Of a stretch of 64,000 bases of DNA, positions 24,950 to 35,400 are shown piece after piece; the first letter of the stretch is position 1; every line of letters begins with the position of its first letter. The stretch covers positions 35,173 to 99,172 of the forward strand of contig PUDQ02000117.1 of NCBI GenBank assembly GCA_002964805.2, written 5' to 3'. Under the pieces are notes generated by a model. The model was not told the DNA's origin and did not search any database. It was given only the letters and a program-made list of their open reading frames with translations. The DNA comes from Trametes villosa (lineage: Eukaryota; Basidiomycota; Agaricomycetes; Polyporales; Polyporaceae). The position numbers and the translations under genes were made by a program.

Positions 24950-26085
24950 ATGCCCACAACGCGCCTAGACCACGATGCGCTTCCATGTCGGCACGAACTC
25001 GTGGACGGCGAGTTCCGCGCATGGCATGAGCCCCGACAGAATGCAAGCTCGTACATCGACCGGCTCGGTTTCTGCGCAGAGAATGCGGCGGCTTGTGCAA
25101 CATGTATGTCTTGATATCGCGAGGCGGCGGGGTATTTGATTAATCGTGACTTAGGCACAGCTCTCCACTCCGAGTGCGACGGATTCCGTAAGCGAGAACG
25201 CCTACAACAGCGCAGGTACCGTTCGCAAACCGACCGCGCAATCGTTGTGTTTCCAGATAGGCACCTTCGCGGTACGCGGCCCGGGGTACGGAGCCACACG
25301 ACCTCAACGTCCTCTCACGGACACAAGCCAAGGCCGAGGCGAGTTTCTACTGGGATGCTGGTGTCCATGAGAGGCTATGATGTTCGTTTGGGCAGGTATC
25401 ACCCGTTCTGCAAGCTGATGAGATGTTTTACAGTCAGCGAGGTCACTCAAGACGAGGATACGATCTACAAGCCCCGCACGGGAGCCCAGACGGGTTCTAC
25501 AAGCTCAAGACGCGTACTACAAGACCCAGGGACGCCGCGCCCGCATCGCGTCGGCGCTACGAGCCGGGGACACAATACACACGCCCGGACGGGTCGCATG
25601 CGAGTTTGGGCGCGGCCGCGCGCGCGCCGCAAAGGTTCTACAGCCCGACGGCGCGATCTACAAACCCGGACCAGCCCTATGCGAGCGCGTGGAAGTTCTA
25701 CAAGGTCGGCGGCGTAGCTGCAGACCCCAAAAGGCTGCACACGTGCATGAGCAGGCTCAACAAGTCGCGGACGCGTACTACAAGTCCAGGGTGCGCCGCG
25801 CGCACGTCGCGAACGTTCTACAAGACGTCAGCGCGATATACAGGCCCAGAGCGGCCGCACGAGAGCCCGAGAGGGTGTGGCCGCGTAATACAAGCACGAG
25901 CAGGCCGCGCGCAGGCTTGGGCGGATTTTACAGGGACAGGAGGGGATGTGCAAGCGCGGGGAAAGCCGAGGGCACGGCACGGATATTTTACAGCGGTGCG
26001 GCAGGTGCCGCCAAACAATCCAGTTGTGGCGGAGAAGCTCGACCCCCTCCACGCCATTAGCTCACGCTGTACGAGCTCCGAGTGA
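24950..26085 (+). CDS. Degenerate orphan gene E with 20-residue repeat units
   Basis: Coding-like pieces separated by GT-AG introns run from about 24950: RMRRLVQH, then AQLSTPSATDSVSENAYNSA (25155-25215), then HDLNVLSRTQAKAEASFYWD (about 25290-25370), then SEVTQDEDTIYKPRTG (25438-25485). From 25490 to 26000 all three frames are open. One frame (25423-26085, 220 codons) shows 20-residue units starting FYK or FYS; another shows DAYYK and AIYRP motifs. Junction phases do not all agree, so I cannot give a single clean protein. It is either a real repeat protein with unresolved splicing or a decaying gene. Family not recognised. Confidence 0.35.
25460..26000 (+). repeat. Quasi-periodic TACAAG repeat, about 20 and 60 bp
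   Basis: TACA(A/G) cores start at 25639, 25659, 25699, 25779, 25819, 25839, 25889, 25929 and 25989, with weaker matches at 25719, 25759 and 25949. Almost all are spaced by multiples of 10 or 20 bases. GACGCGTACTACAAG occurs at 25509 and 25770, and GCGCGAT(A/C)TACA at 25651 and 25831. The pattern suggests a 20-bp unit organised into 60-bp blocks. Confidence 0.6.
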
Positions 26086-27247
26086 GCTGCTACGGCCGCC
26101 TCCGGTTCGCGCAGAGCGGCCTCCGTGGTACGCTTGCATCTTCACAACGTGAAGCACCACTAACCACGCGAACCTGTAAGCTACAGTGAACGCTCGCATG
26201 GAGATTCACGGTCGTTGGAGGGAGAGAAATGGGAAAGGACGGGATGCAGCTTGGGATGAGCTACGGTACGTCCCCGCTATCCTCTCTAATAGAGTCGCAG
26301 TAGTAACGTACGCGTGCGCAGGAGATAGCGGGCTCGCCGCGCTTGTGCCCTGCTCACTGTCAGCCGCACATAGGCAAGTACCAGCGATGTGCATCCCGCA
26401 GCGTGTATGCATCGCGCCGGGTCGCGTGTTTGCGCGCGGACGTGATCTTAACGTGTCGTACTCGCATGGGCGACCAGTATACCGTACTGGAGGTAGGAAT
26501 CGACATGAGGCAGTGCGCACCTGGAATGCAGTATGCGAGGGCCTCCCCGCCGGGGTGGTGACGGCATCACGCCCAGCCTGACCTCGCCCTTGCACTCCTT
26601 CGTGGATGCGCACCGACTAGGATGCTGATCGACGTCGAAATTTGTACGTACCTACAGCGCGCAAGGTTCCAGCTAATCGTATCGTGGTCGCGCCCTTATT
26701 GCGGCCAGCGACACGGCGTTGTGTTCAACTTTTGGGGGCGGCGCGCCGGCGCGTTCACGAACGTCCACTGGGACCGTGGATGGGGTAAGGATGATATTAT
26801 CAAGAAGAGAAACGTACCGAAATGATCATCAAGTAATCCCAGCTTGCCTCCGGTAGTGCGCATGAGGGACGCGTGGAGAAGGACTTCATGATGCGCCGTT
26901 TGGAGGTACCGCGCACACACGCTCTCGGGAGCGGCCACAATAGAAACGTGAGTCGATGGTTCAAACGAGAGTTGAAAGCGAAAAGCTGAGGCTGTAGTTC
27001 ATTCTAGTGGTGCCAATGACGAGCGCGAGACGGCGCAAGCGGTAATTCATGCCGAGGTCGTCGAGGTCGTCGAGGGTGTTGTGCATATCGAGAATCCCGC
27101 ACTCTTTGCCGCCGTAGCTGGCGCTCTCCATACTGACAAGCGCGGGAACACTGGCGCACCGCGAGCATCCAGTGCCGGCGAACGCGCCTCTTTACCACTC
27201 CTGCAGTCTGTGTCCTTTCGCGAGCCCTGTCTATCCGTGTATCAGCC
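26086..27247. other. Intergenic
   Basis: About 1.2 kb. Short open frames only; none has coding character except a stretch at about 27020-27200 that could be an upstream exon of the next gene. I see no repeats. Confidence 0.4.
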
Positions 27248-27248
27248 A

Positions 27249-27827
27249 TCCTCCCCTGCCGACCGCCCATCAAGTACACCCTTCTCATGGACGTAGGACC
27301 GATCATGCTAAAGCGTAAACACTATGAGGTACGTCTATAATCCCTCTAAAAACGACGTTCCGACTTACCCGTACCCAGACGATCACCTCCATACTGAACG
27401 CGGATGGTGTCGCGCGGGGAAAAGTTACACTGCAGCAGTTCAAGGTGGTACGTCACCTCGAGCCGCGGCCTAATTACTGCGGCCGGTGCAAACTAACTCT
27501 GACAACTCTCACAAGGCTCTTGTTGCTCTCAACTTCCAAGTCCACAAAGGAAGTGGTTCAAAATATCGGTTCGTGCCTCCTCCCGCTATCGGAAATACGG
27601 CGTTGCATGTACACATAGTAAGTATCTCACCCATGTTGTACTCGAAGTACAGCTAACTTTGGCTTGGTGCAGCATGATCACGAGATCCTCCCAGATCTCC
27701 AGGAGGAGTGAGTTCACTATTTTCCCAGTATCTGATGTCCTGATTACACAAGTCGTCCTATAGGATCAAACTTGATATGAAGAAACAATACGGCTGGAAC
27801 TCGAACACCTTCGCCCCCCGACGCTAA
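27249..27827 (+). CDS. Small protein with HicA-like fold signature (5' end unresolved)
   Basis: Exons at about 27249-27328, 27379-27447, 27516-27617, 27673-27707 and 27764-27827 join in frame to a TAA. From the ATG at 27287 they encode 103 aa; the frame stays open upstream (RPPIKYTLL), so an earlier exon is likely. The core has a helix (LQQFKVALVALNFQVHKG), then GSGSKYRF, a loop, HVHIHDHE and a helix ending KKQYGW. The order helix, Gly-Ser-x-Ser-x-x-x-Phe, then a His-rich strand resembles HicA/YcfA-type proteins of bacterial toxin-antitoxin systems, and similar C-terminal domains occur in many mushroom-forming fungi. RNA binding or cleavage is not shown; the GSHH catalytic His position reads Gly-Ser-Lys here. 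No antitoxin partner is seen. Confidence 0.5.
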
Positions 27828-29354
27828 AGTATCGGGAGGCTGCGATGGATTCTGCCGTGGGCATACACGTCTACGGGTTGCCCGAGATTCTGTCTTGTCG
27901 TACCTACGTGTCGTGAGCTACCACGCTCCGTATCACCACGTGGGCTCAGTAGCTACGATACTGCCCAGCCACCCATAGTCACTCCAACACTTGTCCTTCT
28001 CTCGTTCGCTCGCTGGCACAGTGTCTAGACGCATTCGTGTCAATCCATCTACGCGTGCATATCGCTACAACGCTGCGCGCGGAGGCGTCGAGTCCGACTG
28101 CTGGCGGAGTCCTCTGTATTTGTCCTCCACAAGGTCGCGGGATCGGTTTGAACGTTCCGCCAAAGCCGCTGGATGGCGCCCAGACACATGGCGATCGTCA
28201 TGGCGTGGGCGACTCTCGGACTCCGCCTCCGTTACCGTTCCTTTCCAACGCCCCTCGCGGCTCGCGGCGCGCCGTAGATATACGATGTGCAGCGATCCCA
28301 GCGACGGTTGCCCGAGTACTAGTGCGCCATGTGTGCGTAGTAAGCCCGAGACCCGTCCCGTACTCGACCGGTACTGACGTTCTTGCTTCTCTGGACTACT
28401 TAGGGCGCTCCTCGAGGCGCTCTCTACGTGCGCAACGCCGGACCGCGTTTACGGCTCGCGGCTACGACCTCACGAAGCAACTCGAAGGCCCCGCTGAGCC
28501 CGTACGCCACGACTGCAATCCTCGCGCTCCTAGGCTGCGCCCCATCGTGACCTCGCGGCACCTCTCTCGCTCTTGGCGGCTAGCTACGCGGGCTTACTCA
28601 GGGGCTAGCTCGGTGCAGCCCCATCGTCGCTCCGGGAAAGCAGAGAAATCATACTGCGTTTTACCCCGCTCCGCCTCGAGCACCGCGTCCCACCCAAGTC
28701 TCTCCTTGTTCGTGTACACTCAGGCAATGCCCGCGTCTTCGAGGCGAAGAGCGCAGGCGTGGCCTAGCTTGGCGTCGACGCGTCGCGCGTCAACACGCTC
28801 GAATAACTTACGTGCGTGCGGGCATGCTCGTCGGCGCTCTGCTGCTGCGTGGCTCACGCCTCAAAGTTCAACAGTAAACGAACACACTCCGTAGGTTCCA
28901 TAGCGGGATGGGTAAGTACCTCGATTGGGCACCTATAGCATCCAGCGATGACTCTGTGGACCTTCTACTCGTACACGGCGACCCGATATCTCCGCCTGAC
29001 GCCATCCTCGAGCCTCGCCTCGAAGCTGAGCATGAAGCGGTGGCGGAGTTGGCGCCACAGCCTATTCCAGCCGCCACTGCCCCCTTTTTGTCCCTACCCC
29101 CCTCATCCCGCGTTGGACCACGCTCATACCTCGACAACACGCTCCCCGGAACGAGTTGTCGCCCTCTGTAAGTCTTCCCTATTTCCGGCTCCTCGGGTTT
29201 CCTCGTCCTAGGCTAGATTCTACAGGGCTCACCGCATCCAGCAGAGGTGTAATTCTGCCATATAAACACACTTCTACCCCGACTGCGCCCTGCTCTTGCC
29301 CCGCATCCCTCCTCGTCCCTCGCAACGCCTCGACGCTAGCTGTTCTCCCCCGCC
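27828..29354. other. Intergenic
   Basis: About 1.5 kb. A 285-codon frame at 28037-28894 is Arg/Ser-rich, overlaps other open frames and shows no motif, so I do not call it a gene. A short frame at 28908-29171 (MGKYLDWAPIASSDDS) has slightly better composition but no support. Confidence 0.4.
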
Positions 29355-29770
29355 ATGGCCTTCGCATCGATCGTAGACCTTTCTCTTCCTGGTGTGGACA
29401 TCCTCCGCAAGGGCACCTTTGAGGCGCACGAGCGCGCCGAGTACAGCCAGGGCGCGAAGTGGCTCGCCCGTGGAGAGCTCGACAAGTAATATGTCCGCTT
29501 CCTCATGATGATCTACCATGTCTACGAGTGAGTGCAACCCCGCGTCGTGCAGCTACACGCCTGAATGACCGCGCCATCGCGCCATGTCCATAGTTCGTTT
29601 GAGCGTGCGCTCGAGCAACGCGCCACACGCCCCGTGCTCGCCCCCACGCACAACCCGGGCCTAGTCGCGCGCACCGCGAACATCTCCACCGACAATAGCT
29701 ACCTCCTCGGCGTGCCCGAGTCCGCGTCCAGAACACGAGCGCGTGGGACGACCCAGCAGGTGCTAAGTTC
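29355..29770 (+). pseudogene. Heme oxygenase relic
   Basis: From the ATG at 29355 the frame gives GTFEAHERAEYSQGAKWL, RGELDK, then a TAA stop at 29487-29489, then YVRFLMMIYHVYE up to a GT donor at 29528. After an AG acceptor at 29593 it continues SFERALEQRATRPVLAPTHN and YLLGVPES. This matches the N-terminal half of heme oxygenase (AxxxAE, LYHxY, PxFAPxYxP in the human enzyme), including the proximal heme-ligand His in EAH. Downstream sequence to about 30100 holds weak fragments but the Gly-rich distal helix motif is missing. The internal stop and lost C-terminus make it a pseudogene. Confidence 0.75.
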
Positions 29771-30537
29771 AACCCACAAGCCCCACACGCAACCGCGGCA
29801 CAAGAACGTCTCTTGAACACCGGTGTATACGGGAGAGTCTCGGACGCTCGATGACCACGCCTTGTGGGCCGCGATGCGCGCGTTCGCGAGCGATCTCCGC
29901 CCACGCCACGCCTATCTCGTGTACCCACACCGCGCGCACCCCGCCCCCGTTCGCGCCCCGACGACGGTTCTGGCACACTCCCCGGAACCTCCTGCACAGA
30001 CCGTTCGCATGTCAGAGCGGTGCGGTGGATTCTCGTCTACGCGTCTCGGGCGTGGCCCTGTGGCTGGGCTGGTAAGTGCCCCTGTCTGTTCGTGTACCAG
30101 GTGTTAGGGATTGTGGCTGGAGACGCGGCGGGGGCTCGTTGGGTGTGGTTCAGCGCGTGACGGGGTCTGCACCGGCGAAGTCTGGGGTAGCTTCCGAGCG
30201 CCGGCTTTGAGCTTTAGGACTCGAGCTTCGGGAGCGGCCTGCTCCGTGTCTGCTCTGCGCAGGACACCCACCCAACCTCACAGCGCGGCGGAGCGCGCGC
30301 CCTCTGGGTCGGGTTCGACCCGCGCTGCCCCGACTCACGCGCTCCCGCTCCCGCTGCCGCCCACGATGCGGAACACGACGCTGCCGCACGTCCGGTGCCG
30401 GCCATGCCCTCGCGAGTCGCCGGTGCGGGGCTGCGGCGTTCGTTTTCAACGTTCGCACTCGCTACTCCGGACTCTCTCATGACGTGATAAACATTGAAGG
30501 CGATATGGGTGTGCTGCAAGGCTTAGACTAAAAAGTC
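29771..30537. other. Intergenic, degraded flank of the heme oxygenase relic
   Basis: GC-rich sequence without a continuous coding frame. It may include decayed C-terminal exons of the heme oxygenase gene, but I cannot align them. Confidence 0.4.
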
Positions 30538-30785
30538 ACTATGGTGTAGGGGCACAGGCGGGGAGGATAGTCTCGTAATGGCGAGTGTTCGAACCTGGCC
30601 GGGGGGTGTTGTTTTGCTGGAGGCACGCCAGTCGATTAGGGTGAATACATCTTGCATGCGCTACTGCGTGGCTGGGGCCTGAGATGCATCCTCGAATGCA
30701 TCTTGCGGGCGCTGATGCATCTTGCATTGACGGATGCATCCCGTCCCCGAGGAATGCTCGGCTTGGATGCATTTCACGAACTGAA
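30538..30785 (+). mobile_element. SINE-like element, copy 2: tRNA-like head and GATGCAT-rich tail
   Basis: The head has an A box TGGTGTAGGGG that fits the TRGYNNARNNG consensus at every position, and a B box GTTCGAACC about 45 bases later, as in a pol III promoter. A TTGTTTTGC spacer follows. The tail (30640-30785) repeats GATGCATC and AATGCATCTTGC and contains CCGAGGAATGCTCGG, matching the hairpin of copy 1 (5890-6273, minus strand) with one change. Same order and orientation of head and tail in both copies supports one family. Confidence 0.5.
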
Positions 30786-31930
30786 CCTACTCGGAAAGAA
30801 TGACTGAGGTAGTGGAAAAGTCAAAAGCAAGCACCCAACATGAGGATAACGAAATTTCGTGCACCAACTAGAACTTAGAAGCGAGTGAAGCTAAGAGGCT
30901 CTCGATACGTTGAAGTCTATCATCAAGCTTCGCGGACTGGATCCCGAGTGCACAAAGCCTGTCCTCTAATGCAGTGAAGCGAGAAGAGTTCTCCTGCTGA
31001 GACTGTGCTAGCTTCGTCTCCAAGTGTCCGATGCGCAAGTGTGACGGCTCCCGATCCGCCGTGTCCAACATGTCTTCGCGAGAGAAGGCGCAACGAACAA
31101 GGGTGTGGTTGGGTTTGTGGTCGCAGGAGAACGAGGCCGTGGAGGACTCGCAGCGAGTGCAAACAAAGCACTCGTCTACCAGTAGAACGTCAGAAAGCGA
31201 GCGCACGAGCAGAGGTGTAGCGCACCGTCGCATTCGATGCAGTACCAGCATGGTCGCGCGACCCTCTGCGCGCAGCCCACGCAAGAGAGCTCGCGGTCCG
31301 CGAGTCCTCCCGTCACCATGTCGGAAGCAAGACTCGGGCTTCGCGAGCACCCGCCATACAGATGAGGGCTCGGGATATCTTCAGCGTCGGCTAGTGCTTC
31401 CTCCGCCCGGATGAGCGCGGCCTGTGCGGCGCGATACATCTTCCCAAACTCCCGGTGGCGGTGGACGACCCGATGGATTCTCGCGATACGATGCGACGGC
31501 AAGTGTGGCATCACCAAGTCGTCACGGCGGTTCGCCCCGATGGTAGCTTGCCGACACTGTGGTTTCTCGCACAGGTCCACAGTTGTTAGAACGCCGCAGT
31601 CCAGACACATGGTTCGTGCGCCGGACACCTCAGACCGACAGTTAGCGCACGAGATTCCGCTGAAGTCAGAACAATCTCAGCCGCCGTCTTGTCACGCGCA
31701 ACGAGAATATACTACTTACAAATGCTTTGGAGTGATACTCCTCATCGACTCGTACACCGTGTAGTAGTTTTGGGCCTCTGCAGGAGTCAACAGGCGATAG
31801 CAGCGGATGAGCGTCTGACGCTCGGTCTCGTCCGCAGACGACATGGCAAGGCCCGTCCGTATAGCATGGAGGAAGTGTCGACGAGTGGTCTGACGTTCTC
31901 GAAGGAGCTGTAGCGATAGCATCTTGCGGC

Positions 31931-32465
31931 TTTTAAGGTTATGTGTCTCAGATGGGGTCGGGGCGGGTATGCCTAAACGCGCAGATGGTCAGATCTCACA
32001 CTGCTTCTCGGATGAGCGTGTGTAACATTGAATGTAAGCTAACCTAAACGCGCAGATGGTCAGATCTGCGCGGTACAGTCAGTAAGTGAGCTAAAGAAGG
32101 GGACAGGGGATGCTCACCTCACACTGCTTCTCGGATGAGCGTGTGAGGTGAGCTCGACCGCGGGCCTGCGCGGTATCCCCGAAAATTGTGAGCAAACATA
32201 GCCAAACAGCGCGCGCCCGGCGTCTCTCGACGTCGCGCACGCGCGCGCGCGCGCGACCTGACGAGGTCGCGCGCGCTCTGAACTTGTATCGTAGCGCGCC
32301 TCGAAATGTATAGTACGGATCCCCTCTCGCGCCCCCGCACCTCCACTCTCCGAGCACGCGCGAGCCCCGCCCGCGCGCGCTTTGCCCTCCCGCGCGGTCG
32401 CTACGCCCACGACCGCGCTTCAGCGTCGCGCTCGGCCTAGCCGACGCGCGCCGCTACCCTCAACA
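31931..32465 (-). repeat. 3' LTR of the copia element
   Basis: In element orientation it starts TGTTGAGGG and ends CCTTAAAA. It contains a 13-bp inverted repeat (GCTCACCTCACAC at 32112-32124 against 32141-32153), an alternating CG run near 32240-32255 and a second GC-rich hairpin around 32243-32276. A block with CTAAACGCGCAGATGGTCAG occurs twice within the LTR. Confidence 0.95.
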
Positions 32466-32476
32466 CGCCCCCTCAA
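32466..32476 (-). promoter_or_regulatory. Polypurine tract
   Basis: In element orientation GAGGGGGCG lies directly before the 3' LTR and overlaps the gag-pol stop codon (32473-32475). Copia elements use such a tract to prime plus-strand DNA synthesis. Confidence 0.7.
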
Positions 32477-35400
32477 AGCGCGAGCAGGCCGAACTTCTTG
32501 CGCAGGTACTCGAGCCGCTTGCGCGTGAGAGGCTTGGTGAACAAGTCCGCGGGCATGTCCTCGGTTCGCCGATATCCGAGGTCGACCTCGCCGCGCTCGA
32601 CCGCTTCGCGAATGAAGTGGTAGCGAATCCCGATGTGCTTGGTCCGGGCGTGGAATGAGTTGTTGCGGGCCAAGTCCATCGCGCTTTTGTTGTCGCTGTA
32701 CAGGCGCACAGCGTGCTTCGCGAAGTCGGGGTGCACCAGGTCACTGAGGAGAGCGCGAAGCCAGATAGCTTCCTTCGCGGCGTGCGTGATGCCGATGTAC
32801 TCGGCTTCGGTCGACGAGAGCGCAACGACATTTTGTTTCTTCGCCGACCACGAGATCGCTCCGCCGTCGAACGTGTACACGTACCCGCAGATGGAATGAC
32901 GTGCATCGTCGCTTGTTCCCCAGTCCGCGTCCGTGAAGCCCGCCAGTCCCGTCGAATCGCGCCCGTAGGTGAGCCAGAGTTCGCGCGTCCCGATGAGGTA
33001 CCTCACAAGCCGCTTCAGGGCTTCCCAGTGGGGTCGGCCAGGGTTCGCCATGTACTGCGCCAGGCGGTGCACCGTGTACGAGATGTCCGGGCGCGTGGTC
33101 ACCGCCAGGTACATGCACATCCCTACTCCTTCACGGTACGGGATCCCGTTCATCTCCGCGATCGCGGCGGCCGTGGTGGGGCACTGGGACTTGTCGAGCA
33201 CCCCGCCGACCACGATCGGTGTACTGGCTGGCTTCGCCCCCTCCAGGTGAAGAGCGCGCACCAGGGTGTCGATGGCTGAGCGCTGAGCGAGACGAACGGT
33301 GCCGGCGTCGGGGTCACGGACAACCTCAATGCCTAGGAGCCACGCGACTTCTCCCGCATCGGTGACCGTGAACTGCGTCTTGATCCCGGCCCGGAACCGT
33401 TCGACGAGGTCGGGCGTCCCGGTGACGAGCATGTCGTCGACGATCGTCCCGACCATGACCAGCGACTCTCCTTCGTGCCGCCAGAAGCAGGCATGGTCCG
33501 ATTCGCACCGGGTCATCCCTAAGGTGCCCATGGCGTCGCGGTACGTCTTGTACCACGCGCGTCCTGCCTGCTTAAGCCCGTACAGGGACTTCCGCAGGCG
33601 GCACACGAGGTGCTCCTCCCCTTGCGCAGCCGTTCCCGGCGGTTGGCGCATGTAAATCTCTTCGTCGAGCTCTCCATTGAGGTACGCGCTCTTTACGTCG
33701 AGCTGGATCAGCGGCCACCCATGGCGGGCGGCGAGCGCGATCATTGTGCGCAGAGAGCTCGACTTGGCGACTGGCGCAAACGTCTCGTTGTAGTCTACGC
33801 CCGGGATTTGTGCGAACCCCTGCGCGACTACACGGACTTTGCATTGCTTAACGGCGCCGTCGGCGTCTCGCTTCCGGTGGAAGACAAGCTTGCTGCCAAT
33901 GACGTGCGCGCCCTCGGGCCGCACGACAAGGTCGTACGTCCCGTGTGCGCGCAGGTTATCCATCTCAGCGGTTATAGCCTTCTCCCATTGAGACCAATCA
34001 GGTGCCTCCTGCGCTTCGCGCAGCGTCTTGGGATCTCCGCTGAGAGGATCTCCCCCAGCCTGAGCGACGAACGCGTGCGTCGTCGCCCCCCAGTTGCCAG
34101 AGATGTTGGGAGGGTAGCACTCACCGCTCTGTGCGTCGTCCTCGTCCTCGTGCGTCTCCAACGCTGCGAGCGCGCCCATGATCTCGCCCGCGATCAGGGC
34201 CCGTCCCTGCCGACGTCCGTCAGCCGTGCCCTCGCCAGCTTGGATGCGGCGCGCGATGGGGGACGGCTTCTTGATGCGATGCCCTCGACTGAGCTGCTCC
34301 ACCGGTGGTGCCTCCTCCACGATCTCCTCCTGCGCCTCCTCCTGGTCGCCGTTGGCCTGTTCTTCGACCTCTGCCGCGTCCTTCTCCGCCTCGGCTGTCT
34401 CCGCGTCTCCCTCGCGTGCGTTCTCCACGTCTCCCTCGCGCGCGTTCTCCGCGTCTCCCTCACGCGCGCTGGTCCTGTCACCGGCGTCGCGAGTGCCCAC
34501 AGACTCGGAGTCGGACTCAGAGTCGGACCCGGAGTCTGCCTCGTCCAACCTCGCCCCCTCACTCGCGAGCGTCGGACTGTGCTCGTCCGCCTCGTCTGCC
34601 CACACGAAGCTCCGCACGACCGTCACCGTTCTTCGCTCCGGCCAGTACGCGTGTACGGCGTCGCGGTGGTTCTCGCTGAACCCGACGAAGTGCGCCGCAA
34701 TGCCACGCGGTTCGAGCTTGCGCGGCTGGTCCTGCCGCACCCAGATCTTCGCCCCCCACGGCCGCAGGTGCCGGATGTCCGGTGGTGTTCCGAACCGCGC
34801 TTCGTACGGGGTCATGCCGCCCAGGGCCGAGTGGCCCGTTCGATTGTGTACGTAAATCGAATGCTTGTAGGCGTGTGCCCACAGCGTCTTCGGCAAGCCT
34901 GAGTCTAGCAGCATGGCGCTGACCCGTTCGCGGTGGACGCGATGTGCTCGCTCGGCGACTCCGTTCTGCTCCGGTGTCCGCGGTGTCGACGCGCTCCAGT
35001 GAGTCCCGCGCTCGGCGAGGTGCGACTTGAGGGCGATGAACTCTCCCCCGTTGTCGCTGTGCAGCCATTTGACCTGGACGCCCGTCTGCGTCAAGATCGC
35101 CGCCTCAAGCTCCAGGTAAGCGTCAGTCGTGCCGGTGACCGATTTGCTGGGGTATCCGTGGTGCAGGCGAGTGTGGTCGTCGACGAACAAGGACGCCTTG
35201 ATGTTGCCGCCCAGGGAGGTCGCGTCTGCGTCCCAACTGTCTGAGTGCAGCTTATCCCCGTACTGCGTCACCGGGATGTCGTGCGGCGCGTCGTGCGCTT
35301 CGTCTGGGATCGCCTTGCGGGTGAGTTTCGCCTGAGTGCACACCTCGCAGGTGTCGCCGCCACCGGCGACCAGCTCGACTCCGGTTGCGCGTCCCTTCTC

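Noticed and set aside
28037..28894. 285-codon plus-strand frame
   Set aside because: Arg/Ser-rich, no motif, overlapped by another open frame, and composition typical of stop-poor GC-rich DNA.
14877..30000. Starship-type giant element
   Set aside because: No tyrosine-recombinase captain gene was seen, no flanking repeats were found, and Starships are known from Pezizomycotina, not this group.
30538..30612. Possible tRNA gene on the plus strand
   Set aside because: Good A and B boxes but no acceptor stem pairing; the GATGCAT tail is shared with the 5.9 kb copy, favouring a SINE-like element.
33610..34902. 430-codon plus-strand frame inside the copia element
   Set aside because: Antisense shadow of the intact gag-pol frame; no motif of its own.
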